The position numbers were made by a program, and so were the translations under genes. The notes beneath the pieces were generated by a model that was not told where the DNA came from, ran no database searches, and worked only from the letters and a program-made list of their open reading frames with translations. Below are positions 33,814-43,900 of a stretch of 64,000 nt of DNA, piece by piece. The stretch lies in the NCBI RefSeq assembly GCF_001315105.1, contig NZ_BAZR01000022.1, positions 32,613 to 96,612 of the forward strand. Reading direction: 5' to 3'. This DNA is from Paenibacillus sp. JCM 10914 (lineage in GTDB: Bacteria > Bacillota > Bacilli > Paenibacillales > Paenibacillaceae). Within the stretch, counting starts at the first letter, position 1, and every line of letters begins with the position of its first letter.

Positions 33814-35111
33814 TTATAGGAAAAATCCATAGAGCAATGTAGCGACAAGGGTCATTGTTCCCCCGACGATGGCTTCGTAAGGGACAAGTCCCATCCGCTG
33901 CTTGATCGACATGTTCATGCTGCCTGCCGTCACGTGGAAGTAATTGCCCTGTGGTAAGGAATCGATCACGGTCGCACCCGTGTGTACCATCGCTGCGGCG
34001 GCAATTGGAGCCGTACCCATATTCAGGATCGCCTCGCCGAATGAGCCGGTTGCCAGAATAACGCCTGTCGAAGTTGAAGCGGTTGCTGCCGCCATCAGAA
34101 TACCGGCAATCGGTGCAAGGAACGTGCCGGAAATACCGGAAGCTTCGATAATGCTGACGACCTGCGTGGAGAGATCGGAATTCGAAATCAGTCCCGCGAT
34201 ACCGCCTGCACCCAGCAGGATGAGTACCGTTGCGGTCATTTTGTTAAGTCCCGACGCGGAATAATCCAAGATTTTGTTCGCTTTCCCCATTGCGAGCATG
34301 CCAATCACCCCGGCAATTGGGAGAATAAACATCGCATCAACTTTGAAGCTGGCCAGCAGATCGATATTGAGAATCGAACCGATCGGGTTAATCATGAGCA
34401 GGATGACGGCGACAAGCGGCGCCACGATGGCTGTTTTGAGCGGCGGATATTTGGAAGTATCGACTTCCTGCTCATTTACTGCTTCTTCAGCGGATACCAT
34501 GGTTCCTTTTTTCTTCAGCATGGATGCCACGATCACGGTCACAGCTAGTCCGAACAAAGCCGGTACGAAACCTGCAATCATCACTTGGCTCAAATCCAGC
34601 TAAATCCGTTCGCTGCTGCAATCGTATTCGGATTGGGCGAGATGATATTTCCCGCCTTACCGCCGCCTGAAAGCGCAAGCAAAAGCGCGATCTTGGAGAT
34701 GCCCATTTTGTTGCCGACGGAGAGGGCGATCGGTGCTACGATCAGGACAGCTACCGGAATAAATACGCCTACGGCCGTAATAATCATCGTTGCCAGGGCG
34801 AGCGCCAGTATCGCTTTACCCCCGCCGAATTTCTTGACAATGGCCTGTGCAATGGTTTCGGCTGCGCCCGATTCCATCATGACGCCGGCCAGAACCCCTG
34901 CGGCGAGCACCCGAAGTACCGTACCCATCACGCTTTGTGTTCCACCGACCAGGACATCGATGGTTTGTTGCAGATTGGCTCCGCCGATCAATGCTCCGAG
35001 GATGGCTCCTAGAAATAATGCATACACCGGATTTAGTTTTCTTAAGATGAGGATGATCGCAATGGCAAGTCCAACGAGTGCCCCGATCCAACTGATGGTT
35101 AATCCGTCCAT
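33814..35111 (-). pseudogene. GntP-family gluconate/glycerate permease, frameshifted
   Basis: Two abutting frames encode one GntP symporter of about 430 residues. The first (34590-35111) covers the N-terminal half with WIGALVGLAIAIILILRK, ALSGGGKAGNIISPNPNTIA and ends AANGFSWI. The second (33814-34593) resumes with LDLSQVMIAGFVPALFGL and continues to the C terminus, including STGVILATGSFGEAIL. The break is at about 34590-34605 and needs one base. GGGAGGC supports the ATG at 35111. Genuine loss would abolish glycerate uptake through this route; a read error is equally likely given similar lesions elsewhere. Confidence 0.87.
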
Positions 35112-35348
35112 CTTTGTATGCCTCCCTATGCTGTTTATGAATTCGCTTTCTTGTTGATTACGCTTTCAGTATAAAATGAATGGACGTAAAGAAATATTGA
35201 TGAATAGACGATTTTTATTGTGCATCTGCACAATGATTTTATCCGTATAATTCCAATGAATAACGGGATGCAGTGCTCCGGATTTTGCGTTTATTCTTAT
35301 TCTTCTCATGAGTACCTGCATAAAGGACCTTGGAACCTTTTCCAAATC
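35112..35348. other. Intergenic, no gene recognised
   Basis: AT-rich leader region of the GntP gene on one side and of the repeated element at 35349 on the other. No frame or RNA element was recognised. Confidence 0.35.
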
Positions 35349-35383
35349 CTAGGATATGGTTAAAATATAATGTCTACAATAAG
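35349..35383 (+). repeat. 35-bp promoter-like element, copy A
   Basis: CTAGGATATGG, 13 variable bases, then TCTACAATAAG. The same two blocks with the same 13-base spacing recur at 37466-37500. TACAAT could be a -10 box; AGGATAT at the other block is unlike TTGACA and recalls a sigma-H -35. Following bases (to about 35515) contain a possible WXG100 3' remnant (FAQDVEAAA read with an indel). Confidence 0.7.
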
Positions 35384-35524
35384 AGCGGCGGAAGAGATCG
35401 TCGATTCGGCGGTCTGAGGAGGCAAAATGGTCACGCCGATACGTGACAGAAATTCGCCCAGGATGTCGAGGCCGCCGCTAAGGGCTCTAAAGCTTCTCAT
35501 ATCGTTCCATAGGAGAGGATCAAA

Positions 35525-35887
35525 ATGAAACCAACAGAGTTTTTTTCAACATATGATTTGCATGATAGCGTTGTAGTAAATATTGAATACAATCCCAGTG
35601 AATTGAGAGTATCTATTAGTCTTGAATTGTGTCAGTGGAAACAAACTTTTTATGTTGAGACTGAACCAGAAATGAGAGAAGGTGTACTATCCTTTACAGG
35701 GGTAACTTCTTTTCAGATCGAACCAAGCTCATTTCAAATTGATAGTAATGAGATTTTTGAGGTTAAATCAACAGTATCAAGTAGAGTTATAGAGATTGTT
35801 CTTACTGGTGGCGATGATGTAGGGGTTATTAGCTTTGAAGCAGAAGAAGCAATATGGAACCAAACCGATAGCCCAAATGGGGCTTGA
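35525..35887 (+). CDS. Small acidic protein, possible orphan immunity protein
   Basis: A 120-aa soluble, acidic protein of unknown family. The sequence begins MKPTEFFSTYDLHDSVVVNI and is mainly predicted beta strand, with an LHDS motif recalling some polymorphic-toxin immunity proteins. GGAGAGGATC precedes its ATG, much like the leader of the WXG100 remnants in this window (GGAGAGGATGC). It lies downstream of repeat copy A in the plus orientation. Immunity function is inferred from these contextual signs and was not confirmed by any recognised domain. Confidence 0.6.
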   Translation: MKPTEFFSTYDLHDSVVVNIEYNPSELRVSISLELCQWKQTFYVETEPEMREGVLSFTGVTSFQIEPSSFQIDSNEIFEVKSTVSSRVIEIVLTGGDDVGVISFEAEEAIWNQTDSPNGA

Positions 35888-35929
35888 GATTTGAGCCTCT
35901 CTGAAGATAAATCAACAGCAGCAGCGGCT

Positions 35930-37315
35930 TTAAAGCATAGAAAAGTTATTCTTATACCTTTCCTGAATCTCGGAAAACCTTAATAAATCTGTCGCGTTTA
36001 ACTTTGAACGGAAATGATCCAATATAGTCGTACATTTAACGACATAAGCTTTGTTATTAATAGAATAAGAGAGCTCCAAACTATCTATAATATATTTTAT
36101 GCCTTTACTGTAGTGCTCTTTACGAAGATAATATCTCCCCATGTCTGCTAAAAAATCACAAAACTGATCATCGATGATATTTTTATTATAAGTTCCGGCC
36201 ATTCCTCCATGTTTCATATGTTTCTCAATTAAACTCTCGAATTCTATAAGATACTGATCCAAATCGTATTGGTGTCTATTAGCAAATTGCATGATTTTGA
36301 ATAAAGCTTTCAACGTTTCACCTTTTCGGGAGGTAATATACACCATGTATTGCTCCAGAATATTTAGGTTTCCACTCATGAATTCATAGAGATAACGATT
36401 ACCTAAAGCCCAGTCCAAGAACTTTTTTTTCACTTGTTCCGAAGCACTGTCCGTTTCCTTAATCCAGCTATGATCCTCGTAATTTGCTAGATAAACTAGT
36501 GCCTCATCATATTCTTCGCAATTCGCTGCAATAGAAGATAGCAGTAAGTCAGAGTACAGGATATAGCCGAATAAAGGTCTGGTCGTATAGGTGGGTGGTA
36601 TTTTGTTAGGTCTATTTTTGGCGTGTTTATTAGCATATCTCATCCTTGCAATGCGTCCCATTTCGGTAGCATATTGTTTAGCCTTGCTCCATTTCCGTAA
36701 AGAAATGAACGAATCGGCTAAATCTTTTAAAGCATCTAACTGAACGGATTCGGGAACACGCTCAATAAAGGCTTCAAACTGGATGCAGCAAACCAGGTTC
36801 TGCTCTTGATCCGAGTTCAGAGAGCACTGAAATATTCTGTATTGGCATAGACCTAATCGTTCCGCATGTTGATTTTTTTCATTTTCGGCAATGCTCTTGT
36901 AGAGAATTAAAGCGGCTTCTTTATAATTGTCTTGGTATAAACGCTCGGCATGTTCGAAGAGATTAACCAGATATGTAGGATGATCCATCATTAAATTTAC
37001 AGTATCAGCGATGAGTTGAAACTTGCCTAATTCCGCGCATCGCGTAATAAACGGGCTAAATCTTCTCCAGTTTGGAGTAGAAAATACCAGAAACTCATTC
37101 AAATATAGAGGAAATAAGCTGCCCTCTTTTAATCCCATTGCGTTCGTAATCTTATCCAAATTAGAAACGGATATAGCCTGTTGACCTTGGAGGTATCGGC
37201 TTAGTGTGCCTGAGTTAATTCCCGATTGAGCAGCAAAAGAAGAGATATTCATCTGATTCTGATTCAGATAGAGCAGTATATGATCGATAATCGTCTTATT
37301 CGCATCAAGAGTCAC
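35930..37315 (-). CDS. XRE-HTH regulator with TPR-like helical domain (RRNPP-like)
   Basis: This 461-aa protein has an N-terminal helix-turn-helix (about residues 8-65; INSGTLSRYLQGQQAISVSNL). A long all-helical region resembling tetratricopeptide repeats follows (for example YKEAALILYKSIAENEKN, EYDEALVYLANYEDH, HYSKGIKYIIDSLELSYS). This architecture is that of RRNPP-type peptide-sensing regulators (Rgg, PlcR, AimR). No small propeptide gene could be found directly downstream, since the 35525-35887 gene on the other strand is only 42 bases away. GTG start at 37315 follows AGGAGG. Copies of the 35-bp element lie on both sides, at 35349 and 37466, and may be its operators. Confidence 0.8.
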   Translation of the reverse strand: MTLDANKTIIDHILLYLNQNQMNISSFAAQSGINSGTLSRYLQGQQAISVSNLDKITNAMGLKEGSLFPLYLNEFLVFSTPNWRRFSPFITRCAELGKFQLIADTVNLMMDHPTYLVNLFEHAERLYQDNYKEAALILYKSIAENEKNQHAERLGLCQYRIFQCSLNSDQEQNLVCCIQFEAFIERVPESVQLDALKDLADSFISLRKWSKAKQYATEMGRIARMRYANKHAKNRPNKIPPTYTTRPLFGYILYSDLLLSSIAANCEEYDEALVYLANYEDHSWIKETDSASEQVKKKFLDWALGNRYLYEFMSGNLNILEQYMVYITSRKGETLKALFKIMQFANRHQYDLDQYLIEFESLIEKHMKHGGMAGTYNKNIIDDQFCDFLADMGRYYLRKEHYSKGIKYIIDSLELSYSINNKAYVVKCTTILDHFRSKLNATDLLRFSEIQERYKNNFSML

Positions 37316-37465
37316 CGTCTTAACCTCCTATGTTCCATCATCTGGGAATAATTCATAATATCAATGTAAAACATTTTAGTAGACTCAAGCAATAGTGGAT
37401 AGGGATATGGCATCTTACCAGGAATTTATCTTTCACATGAAGGATGTTGGAATATTTTAGTAATA

Positions 37466-37500
37466 CTAGGATATGGGTGGAGTAGAGTATCTACAATAAG
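37466..37500 (+). repeat. 35-bp promoter-like element, copy B
   Basis: Same 11-base outer blocks as copy A with a different 13-base interior. It ends 18 bases before the GTG of the WXG100 remnant and about 150 bases from the divergent regulator start, so it probably drives the toxin locus and could be a binding site for the regulator. Confidence 0.72.
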
Positions 37501-37517
37501 TCGGAGAGGATGCAAAT

Positions 37518-37708
37518 GTGAAGATATTGGTCCCGAGATCCTGCTTCGAGTATCGGATCAGGCGTCGAGGGCTAATGAAGTGCCGACCTGCCCCAAGAAC
37601 CAACTGGACCGTCAGATGACGATGATGGTGTTCGCTTGTGGGGAGGTACGACCCGGTCGAGTGACAGAGGTAGATCAGTTTGATAAATATATTAACACCA
37701 ATATATAG
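37518..37708 (+). pseudogene. WXG100-family protein remnant
   Basis: GTG-AAG-ATA-TTG-GTC opens KILV, then one base is missing at about 37535. The restored frame reads EILLRVSDQASRANEV, NQLDRQMTMMVFACGE. This matches the N-terminal half of WXG100 proteins of Paenibacillus, where the middle normally reads FAWGG; the Trp of the WxG turn is changed to Cys (TGT). The following residues stop at 37708. GGAGAGGATGC lies upstream. The gene is dead by frameshift and loss of the defining Trp. WXG100 proteins are ESX/type VII secretion substrates or toxin chaperones. Confidence 0.65.
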
Positions 37709-37865
37709 TAACTATTTTAATCCCGATCAGAAGAAAGTAATTTTGTATATTGACAAACCATTAACAAACTTGCATCCAAATAATTTGAAAAAATTACAGG
37801 AGATTAAATCTAAAGGGGTTACTATTGTTAATTCTCTGGATGAACTCAAGGAGGTATTGGAATAA
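37680..37865 (+). pseudogene. C-terminal tail of a polymorphic toxin
   Basis: The frame encodes SNYFNPDQKKVILYIDKPL, then KLQEIKSKGVTIVNSLDEL and KEVLE before the stop. It resembles the last 60 residues of toxin C-terminal domains in Rhs/LXG proteins, where a lysine-rich strand precedes the GVTIVNSLDEL-like helix. It is in a different frame from the WXG100 piece, so it is a fused leftover, not a continuous gene. There is no start codon or RBS of quality. The family assignment is tentative. Confidence 0.5.
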
Positions 37866-37866
37866 A

Positions 37867-38359
37867 ATGGGCACTTCAGCAGTTATTTTGACACCAAAAA
37901 TAAAATATTCACCCGAAAAATTGTTAGCAGATACAATAGTCTCCGTATTTCATGCTGATGCAACTCTTTATTTTCATAATAATAAGAACTACTCCGATAA
38001 GGGGGAGTTTTTAAATACTACTCTGAACATTAACAACAATTCATTTGCAGAGAAAAGTGAGCAATCCTTTATTGTTACCGTTCATGCTATGAATAATCCA
38101 AGTATTGATTTTTACTACCACGGGGATTTGGGTTTGGATTCTAATCTATCATTATGTCAAGTTGGTCATATAGAAGATATCAGATATCTATGGTGTCCAA
38201 AGTTTAATTTTTAAATTTATTTATGAATATCTTAAATTAAATCCTGATGATTACTTCTGGGTTACAGATAATGATTGGGTTTATGGCTGGGGAGATATGA
38301 ATAAGTTAAAATCATTACCTTATGACCCGGATTGGTGTTATAAAAACCCTGAAAATTAG
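37867..38359 (+). pseudogene. Cognate immunity-like gene, frameshifted
   Basis: AAGGAGG (37848-37854) and the ATG at 37867 start MGTSAVILTPKIKYSPEKLL; the frame ends at 38214 after IRYLWCPKFNF. Another frame continues directly with FKFIYEYLKLNPDDYFWV and WVYGWGDMNKLKSLPYDP and ends at 38359. Together they make about 163 residues. A small acidic aromatic-rich protein directly behind a toxin tail is the usual place for an immunity protein. The break is at about 38195-38210. Without the tail the fold is unlikely to be complete. Family not recognised. Confidence 0.6.
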
Positions 38360-38403
38360 GCTTTTCAGGGTTTAACGCAAGCAACCATCCCTTTATACAT
38401 AAA

Positions 38404-38434
38404 GGCTCTGCTATCAGGCAGAGCCTTTTTTTGC
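38404..38434 (+). terminator. Rho-independent terminator
   Basis: GGCTCTGC and GCAGAGCC form an eight-base stem with a TATCAG loop followed by T7. An upstream hairpin (38344-38373) lacks a T run. Confidence 0.85.
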
Positions 38435-38526
38435 GATATCTAAGTGTACGAGCAGCAGCACCTGATTTATAATAGATGGCGTGCAATTTAGGACAAAATG
38501 AATCGCGAACGGAATAGGAGAACAGG

Positions 38527-39507
38527 ATGAACAAAGTAAAAATCGCCGTCATCGGCTTAGGACATATGGGCCGGCATATGATTCACCGCTTGCTGCCCCA
38601 ATATGCGGAGAAGCTCGAATTGGTCGCCATTTGCGACAGTGACGAATCCAGCTTGAACAGGGAAGTTGAAGCAGCAGGAATTACTCCCCGGCTGTTCACC
38701 GATTACCGCCAACTGCTAAGTGAGGTTGCGCTGGACCTGATATATATTGCGGTTCCGCCGTCCCTGCATTATGAGGTGGCCCGGATCGCATTTGAGAAAG
38801 GCATTCACGTCTTCTGCGAGAAGCCGCTGGCCAACAGCCTGGATGAAGCCCGGAGTTTGGTGGAGCAGGCCGAGCAGGCCGACGTGCTCCATGCGGTTCA
38901 TTTCTCGCTGCCGCTCGATCCGGCCGTGCTGAAGCTGAAGGCATTGTTGGAGGAGCAGGCGATTGGTGGAATTCACAAGCTGGAGCTGTACCTGGAGTTC
39001 CCGCGGTGGCCGCGGGCTTGGCAGCAGAATCCTTGGATTACCTCAAGGCAGCAGGGTGGATATTTACTGGAGGTTGGCATTCACTGGATTCAAATGATCC
39101 AGCAGGTATTCGGCCCGATTACGCAAGTGCAGAGCGAGATCGAGTTTCCGCCGGATTCAAATCAAGCGGAAAGCCACGTGCGTGCCATCATGAGGCTGCA
39201 TAATGGCACTGAGATTCACCTGTTGGGAACCGACCAGCGGGAGGGGGAAGAACGTGTGTCCCTGGTGGTTCATGGTGATGATGGAACTTTGGCATTGGAG
39301 AACTGGCGCAACTTGTATCGCAGCAGCAACGATGCCGAGCCGCAGGTGGTACCGGCAGACGATATTGTCAGCCCGCTGCCGATTCTGAAGCAAATCGTGC
39401 AAATGCTAAATGGAGAGCCCGGTATCATCTATGATTTCTATGACGCTATAACGCGCAAGTGGTGTTGGAAGCTTTGCGCAAGCCGGGTGAAGGCTTCATG
39501 GATTTAA
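38527..39507 (+). CDS. Gfo/Idh/MocA-family oxidoreductase, C-terminal frameshift
   Basis: A 326-aa NAD(P)-dependent sugar or inositol dehydrogenase-like enzyme. The Rossmann motif is VIGLGHMGRHMI near the start, followed by the EKP motif in HVFCEKPLANS with the catalytic-area Lys. From residue about 308 the frame is wrong: the current ending KWCWKLCASRVKASWI is unnatural, while the neighbouring frame gives AQVVLEALRKPGEGF and DLRPQLMEAKK ending at 39536. One base is therefore missing at about 39450. RBS AGGAGAACAGG precedes the ATG. The next gene is a LacI regulator, so a sugar-related role is plausible; the substrate is unknown. Confidence 0.85.
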   Translation: MNKVKIAVIGLGHMGRHMIHRLLPQYAEKLELVAICDSDESSLNREVEAAGITPRLFTDYRQLLSEVALDLIYIAVPPSLHYEVARIAFEKGIHVFCEKPLANSLDEARSLVEQAEQADVLHAVHFSLPLDPAVLKLKALLEEQAIGGIHKLELYLEFPRWPRAWQQNPWITSRQQGGYLLEVGIHWIQMIQQVFGPITQVQSEIEFPPDSNQAESHVRAIMRLHNGTEIHLLGTDQREGEERVSLVVHGDDGTLALENWRNLYRSSNDAEPQVVPADDIVSPLPILKQIVQMLNGEPGIIYDFYDAITRKWCWKLCASRVKASWI

Positions 39508-39598
39508 GGCCTCAATTGATGGAAGCCAAGAAGTAGGATAAATTTGAATGCCCACTGTAATGAGGGTGAACAAAAAGCGTGTATCTCCCGCTACCAAA

Positions 39599-39630
39599 CA
39601 AGGACGCCCGCTGTGACGGCGTCCTTGTTT
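39599..39630 (+). terminator. Terminator after the oxidoreductase
   Basis: CAAGGACGCC and GGCGTCCTTG form a perfect ten-base stem, followed by TTTTTG. Confidence 0.85.
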
Positions 39631-39717
39631 TTGATTTAGTGATGTTCTAACAAGCTTCTTCTTCTGTATCGGTTTGCTTCATCGATTTCGATTAGGGGCC
39701 GGTTTTATGTTTTTTTA

Positions 39718-39726
39718 TGCTATAAT
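39718..39726 (+). promoter_or_regulatory. Extended -10 promoter for the LacI gene
   Basis: TGCTATAAT (TG-n-TATAAT) occurs 48 bases ahead of the start codon with a poor -35; this is an extended -10 arrangement. Confidence 0.5.
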
Positions 39727-39774
39727 AGGCAATCAGAGGGATGAGATCGGCATGGTAAAGGAAGGGTAACCGGA

Positions 39775-40788
39775 ATGGATATCAAGATCAAAGATGTGGC
39801 GAAGGCAGCCAATGTATCGGTAGCAACCGTATCGCGAGTGCTGAACAACAGTGGCGTTGTAACCGAACGGACGCGCCTGAAGGTTCAGGAGGCTATCGAG
39901 TCAATGAATTACCACCCGAATGCGACGGCCAAGTTTCTGCGTTCCAAGAAGACGATGATGATCGGGGTCATCGTGTCGGACATCAATGTGTCCTACTATG
40001 CCGAAATCGTCAAGGGGATTGAGAACATGGCCTATTCCAGGGAATACAAGGTCATTATTTGCGATGCGCATAATCAGAAGGAGGAAGAGCTTGGCTATCT
40101 GGAGCTGTTGCTGAATCGAACGGTAGATGCAATGATTCTGGTTTCGATGACCGGCTCCATCTCCGACGAACTGATCGGTGAGCTGGCAGACAAGGGATAT
40201 AACATCGGTGTCGTTGGCAAATGCATTGATCATGCCGGCGTGCCTTGCATCTTTACTGATAATGTCAAGTTCTCGATGAATGTCGTTCATCATTTCATCG
40301 AGCAGGGCCATCGGAGCATCGCCTTCCTGAGCGGATATCCGGATGCGCTGGACAGCTATGAACGGCTGGAGGGATATATGAAGGCGCTAAGGGAGCATCG
40401 GCTTCCCTTCCGGCAGGAGTTGATTGAGAATGGCGATTTCAATGAAAAAGGCGGATATCATGCCTTCCTGCGGCTGATCGGTAAGGGACTGCCATTTACC
40501 GCCGTATATTCGGCCAACGATGAAATGGCTCTGGGTGTGTACCGGGCCTGCGCGGAAATGGGAATAACGATCCCGAAGGACTTGGCAATTGTCGGCGTGG
40601 ACAATAACCGAATATCCAGATACATCACGCCTCGCCTGAGCACGGTCGACCAACCGAAGTATGCGATGGGGGCATTAATAACGGAGAAGCTGATCGACCA
40701 GATGAACGAGAACCAGTTCAAGGAACAGCGCGTATTTAAAGTGGATTCCGAGCTGCTGGTCCGAGAGTCCTCGCGATTTGCAAAATAA
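39775..40788 (+). CDS. LacI-family transcriptional regulator
   Basis: A 337-aa repressor. The HTH and hinge lie at residues 4-58 (IKDVAKAANVSVATVSRVLN, YHPNATAKFLRSKKTMMIGV). A periplasmic-binding-like effector domain follows (GIENMAYSREYKVIICDAHN, AVYSANDEMALGVYRACAEM, RLSTVDQPKYAMG). RBS AAGGAAGGG supports the ATG. Two palindromes of LacI-operator type lie in the 209-base gap between this gene and the GH30 glycosidase gene, so this protein probably represses the glycosidase. The inducer would be a beta-glucan-derived sugar. The distance makes it the likely local regulator rather than a global one. Confidence 0.9.
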   Translation: MDIKIKDVAKAANVSVATVSRVLNNSGVVTERTRLKVQEAIESMNYHPNATAKFLRSKKTMMIGVIVSDINVSYYAEIVKGIENMAYSREYKVIICDAHNQKEEELGYLELLLNRTVDAMILVSMTGSISDELIGELADKGYNIGVVGKCIDHAGVPCIFTDNVKFSMNVVHHFIEQGHRSIAFLSGYPDALDSYERLEGYMKALREHRLPFRQELIENGDFNEKGGYHAFLRLIGKGLPFTAVYSANDEMALGVYRACAEMGITIPKDLAIVGVDNNRISRYITPRLSTVDQPKYAMGALITEKLIDQMNENQFKEQRVFKVDSELLVRESSRFAK

Positions 40789-40814
40789 AGGCGAGGGTAA
40801 TCCTCTGCATCATA

Positions 40815-40830
40815 TTGTAATCGATTACAA
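40815..40830. promoter_or_regulatory. LacI-type operator 1
   Basis: TTGTAATCGATTACAA is a perfect 16-bp palindrome 26 bases after the LacI stop codon and about 170 bases upstream of the glycosidase start. Confidence 0.75.
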
Positions 40831-40960
40831 TTGGTGATATATTGACGATAACTTATATAGATGATCGGATGAAGGAGGGGTGCATTCTGGGAGAAGCCAT
40901 CATAAAAGCCCTTTGAAGGCTGTGTTGGGCCTGATTATCCCATATTTACTCGCATTATTT

Positions 40961-40974
40961 TGTAATCGATTACA
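40961..40974. promoter_or_regulatory. LacI-type operator 2
   Basis: TGTAATCGATTACA is the same palindrome core as operator 1, 23 bases before the glycosidase start codon. Two copies about 145 bases apart would allow looping. Confidence 0.75.
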
Positions 40975-40997
40975 TTTATGAAAGAGGAGGGAGTTTC

Positions 40998-43900
40998 ATG
41001 AAGCTTAAGAGCATGATGAGCAAATTGCTGAGCAGCGCGCTGAGCGTGGCGCTGGTCGCGTCCATCTTCGCGCAGACAGCGTCACCGGCGGCGGCTGCGA
41101 CGGGAGAGACGGTTAAGGTATGGTTGACGACGGGGGACAAGAACCATTTGTTAACGCCGCAAAATGATACCGCTTTCCAGCCGGATACGAATCCGATGGA
41201 GCATACGATCAATGTGGACGAGGAGGTACAATACCAGACAATCGACGGTTTTGGCGCTTCCTTGACGGACTCATCCGCGTGGCTGCTGTTTACGAAGCTG
41301 GATGCCGGCAAGCGGGAAGAAGTGATGCGCAAGCTGTTTGACCCTGAAGAAGGCGTGGGGCTCAGCTACATTCGGATTCCTATGGGGGCAAGCGATTTTG
41401 CACTTGATAAATATACGTATAACGACTTGCCTGAAGGGCAGACCGACGAGAACTTGGAGCATTTCTCCATCGCGTATGATCTGGACTACATCATTCCGGT
41501 TCTGAAGCAGGCACTCGAGATCAACCCGGATCTGAAATTTATGGGATCGCCATGGTCGGCGCCGGCTTGGATGAAGACAACGGGCTCCTTGATGAAGGGA
41601 AAACTCAAGGAAGAATACTACGGGGTGTATGCCCAATATTTCGTGAAATTCATCGAGGCATACAAACAGGAGGGCATTGAGATCGATGCCGTGACGCTGC
41701 AGAATGAGCCGCAATACGAGCCGGCAACGTATTCGGGCATGAAGATGGACCCGGAAGATCAGGCGGCCTTCGTGAAGGAGCTGGGACCTGCGCTGGAGGA
41801 GGCGAATCTGTCGACCAAAATCATCATCTGGGACCATAACTGGGACGATCCGGCGTACCCGATCGAAGTATTGAATGATGTCGATGCCTATCCCTACATC
41901 GATGGAACGGCTTTTCACGGCTATGCGGGCATTGTAGACAATCAGTCGCTCGTGCATGACCCATTCCCGGACAAAGGCATCTATTTCACGGAAAGTTCGG
42001 GCGGTCAGTTCGCACCGAACTTCAGCGACAATCTGGTCTGGGACTTGCAGAATCTAATCATCGGCGCAACGCGCCATTGGGCGAAAACCTCGCTGAAATG
42101 GAACCTCGCGCTGGACGAGAATCATGGCCCATTTGTCGGAGGTTGCGGGGACTGCCGCGGCGTGGTCACGGTCAATCAGGCGACGAAGGAAGTCACCTAC
42201 AATGAAGAATATTATTCCTTCGGTCATGCCAGCAAGTTCGTGAAGCCGGGAGCGGTTCGCATCAAGTCTAATTCGTTCGACGGGGGCGGCATCGAGAATG
42301 TGGCATTCCTTAATCCGGACGGCTCCAAAGCCTTAATCGTGTTGAATCCCGCGAAGTCGGAACGTGAATTCAAGGTTCGCTCGGGGAATGAGAGCTTTGT
42401 CTATTCCCTGCCTGCTGGCGCCGTGGCAACCTTTACCTGGAACGGGACGCCAGGCAGCAACGGACCGGACATGCTGACCCCCTACAGCAGGGTAGAAGCC
42501 GAGGATTACGATCCGCAGGGCAGTACTGGCGGAGTTACCGCAACCATCGTGACGGATACGGGCGGCGGCAAAAGCGTAAGCTTGGCCGATCAAGGTTATC
42601 TGGCCTATCCGAATGTGGAGTTTGTTGATGGAACAGCTAGCGTGAAGCTGCGCGTGGCCGCTGAGCAGGAAGCGCGCATCGAGTTCAGACTGGGCAGTCC
42701 GAACGGTCAACTGGTTGGGATCGCAGATCTGTCACCGACCGGTGGATTGCAGAACTGGACAACCCAAGCGGCAGCCGTAGAGGGGGCGAGCGGCGTCCAC
42801 ACCCTCTATTTGGTGATGAACGGCCCTGTGCATCTGAACTGGTTCCAGTTCTCCCAGACCTCCTATCTCGATACGATGAATTACATCGGTATGAACGGCG
42901 GGTTTGAGCAGGGTGATCTGACTGGTTGGAGGGATTGGAACTCGAAGGGAACCGCGCACAAGGTGGAAGCAGGCGGCGCAAGAAGCGGCGAGTATAAGCT
43001 GAACCATTGGTTCTCCGAGGGTTATGAGCAGTACACATACCGTACCGTCAAAGTGCCTAACGGAACCTATAGAGCATCCGTATGGGTGAACAAAGCGGAT
43101 AATATCCGCTCGAAGCTGGAAGTGAAGAACTATGGCGGACCGGACATGGCGGCTGACATGGGGGAGATGTACTCTGATTGGAAACAGGTGACGTTGGAGA
43201 ACATTCGCGTAACGAATGGCCAACTGGAGATCGGGGTAAGTTCGAGCACATCGAGGTCCGAATGGGCAAATTATGATGATTTCGAGCTGTACCGGGTAAC
43301 AACGAAGGCTCCAGCGAAGCCGGTTGGCCCGAATCCGCCGTCCGAGCCTCAGACGGTGACATCGGCGGTATACGACGGCCATAACATTCAACTGGATTGG
43401 AGTCCGGTACAAGAAGCTGCGGGCTACAAGGTGTACCGTTCACTGAAAGATCTGGCAAATGCAACGGTTACAGGCGATGTTTATGTCGATTTTGCCGAGG
43501 TGAGCGTGCTTGACGGGGCTGTCACGACGTTTACCGACACGGGCTTGCAGGGGGACACGACCTATCATTATGCCGTGTCTGCGTTTAATGAAAACGGAGA
43601 GTCGGCGGTGAGCCGCAGCGTAAGCGGAACGACCGAGGCGGGGCAGGATCAAGTGCCGCCGGCAGCGCCGCAAGGGCTTCGGGCTGAGGCTGGCATTGAA
43701 CAGGTCAAGCTGTACTGGGAGCCGAATGTCGAGCGGGATTTTGCCAAGTACCATATTTACAGGAATGACGTGCTGATCGGATCCATCAATACGATCTTGC
43801 AGACGCAATATACGGCTCGCGGACTGACTCCGGGTGAGAAGTACATATTTGCTGTCACAGCAGTGGATAAGGCCGGCAACGAATCGCCGTACAGCGAGAC

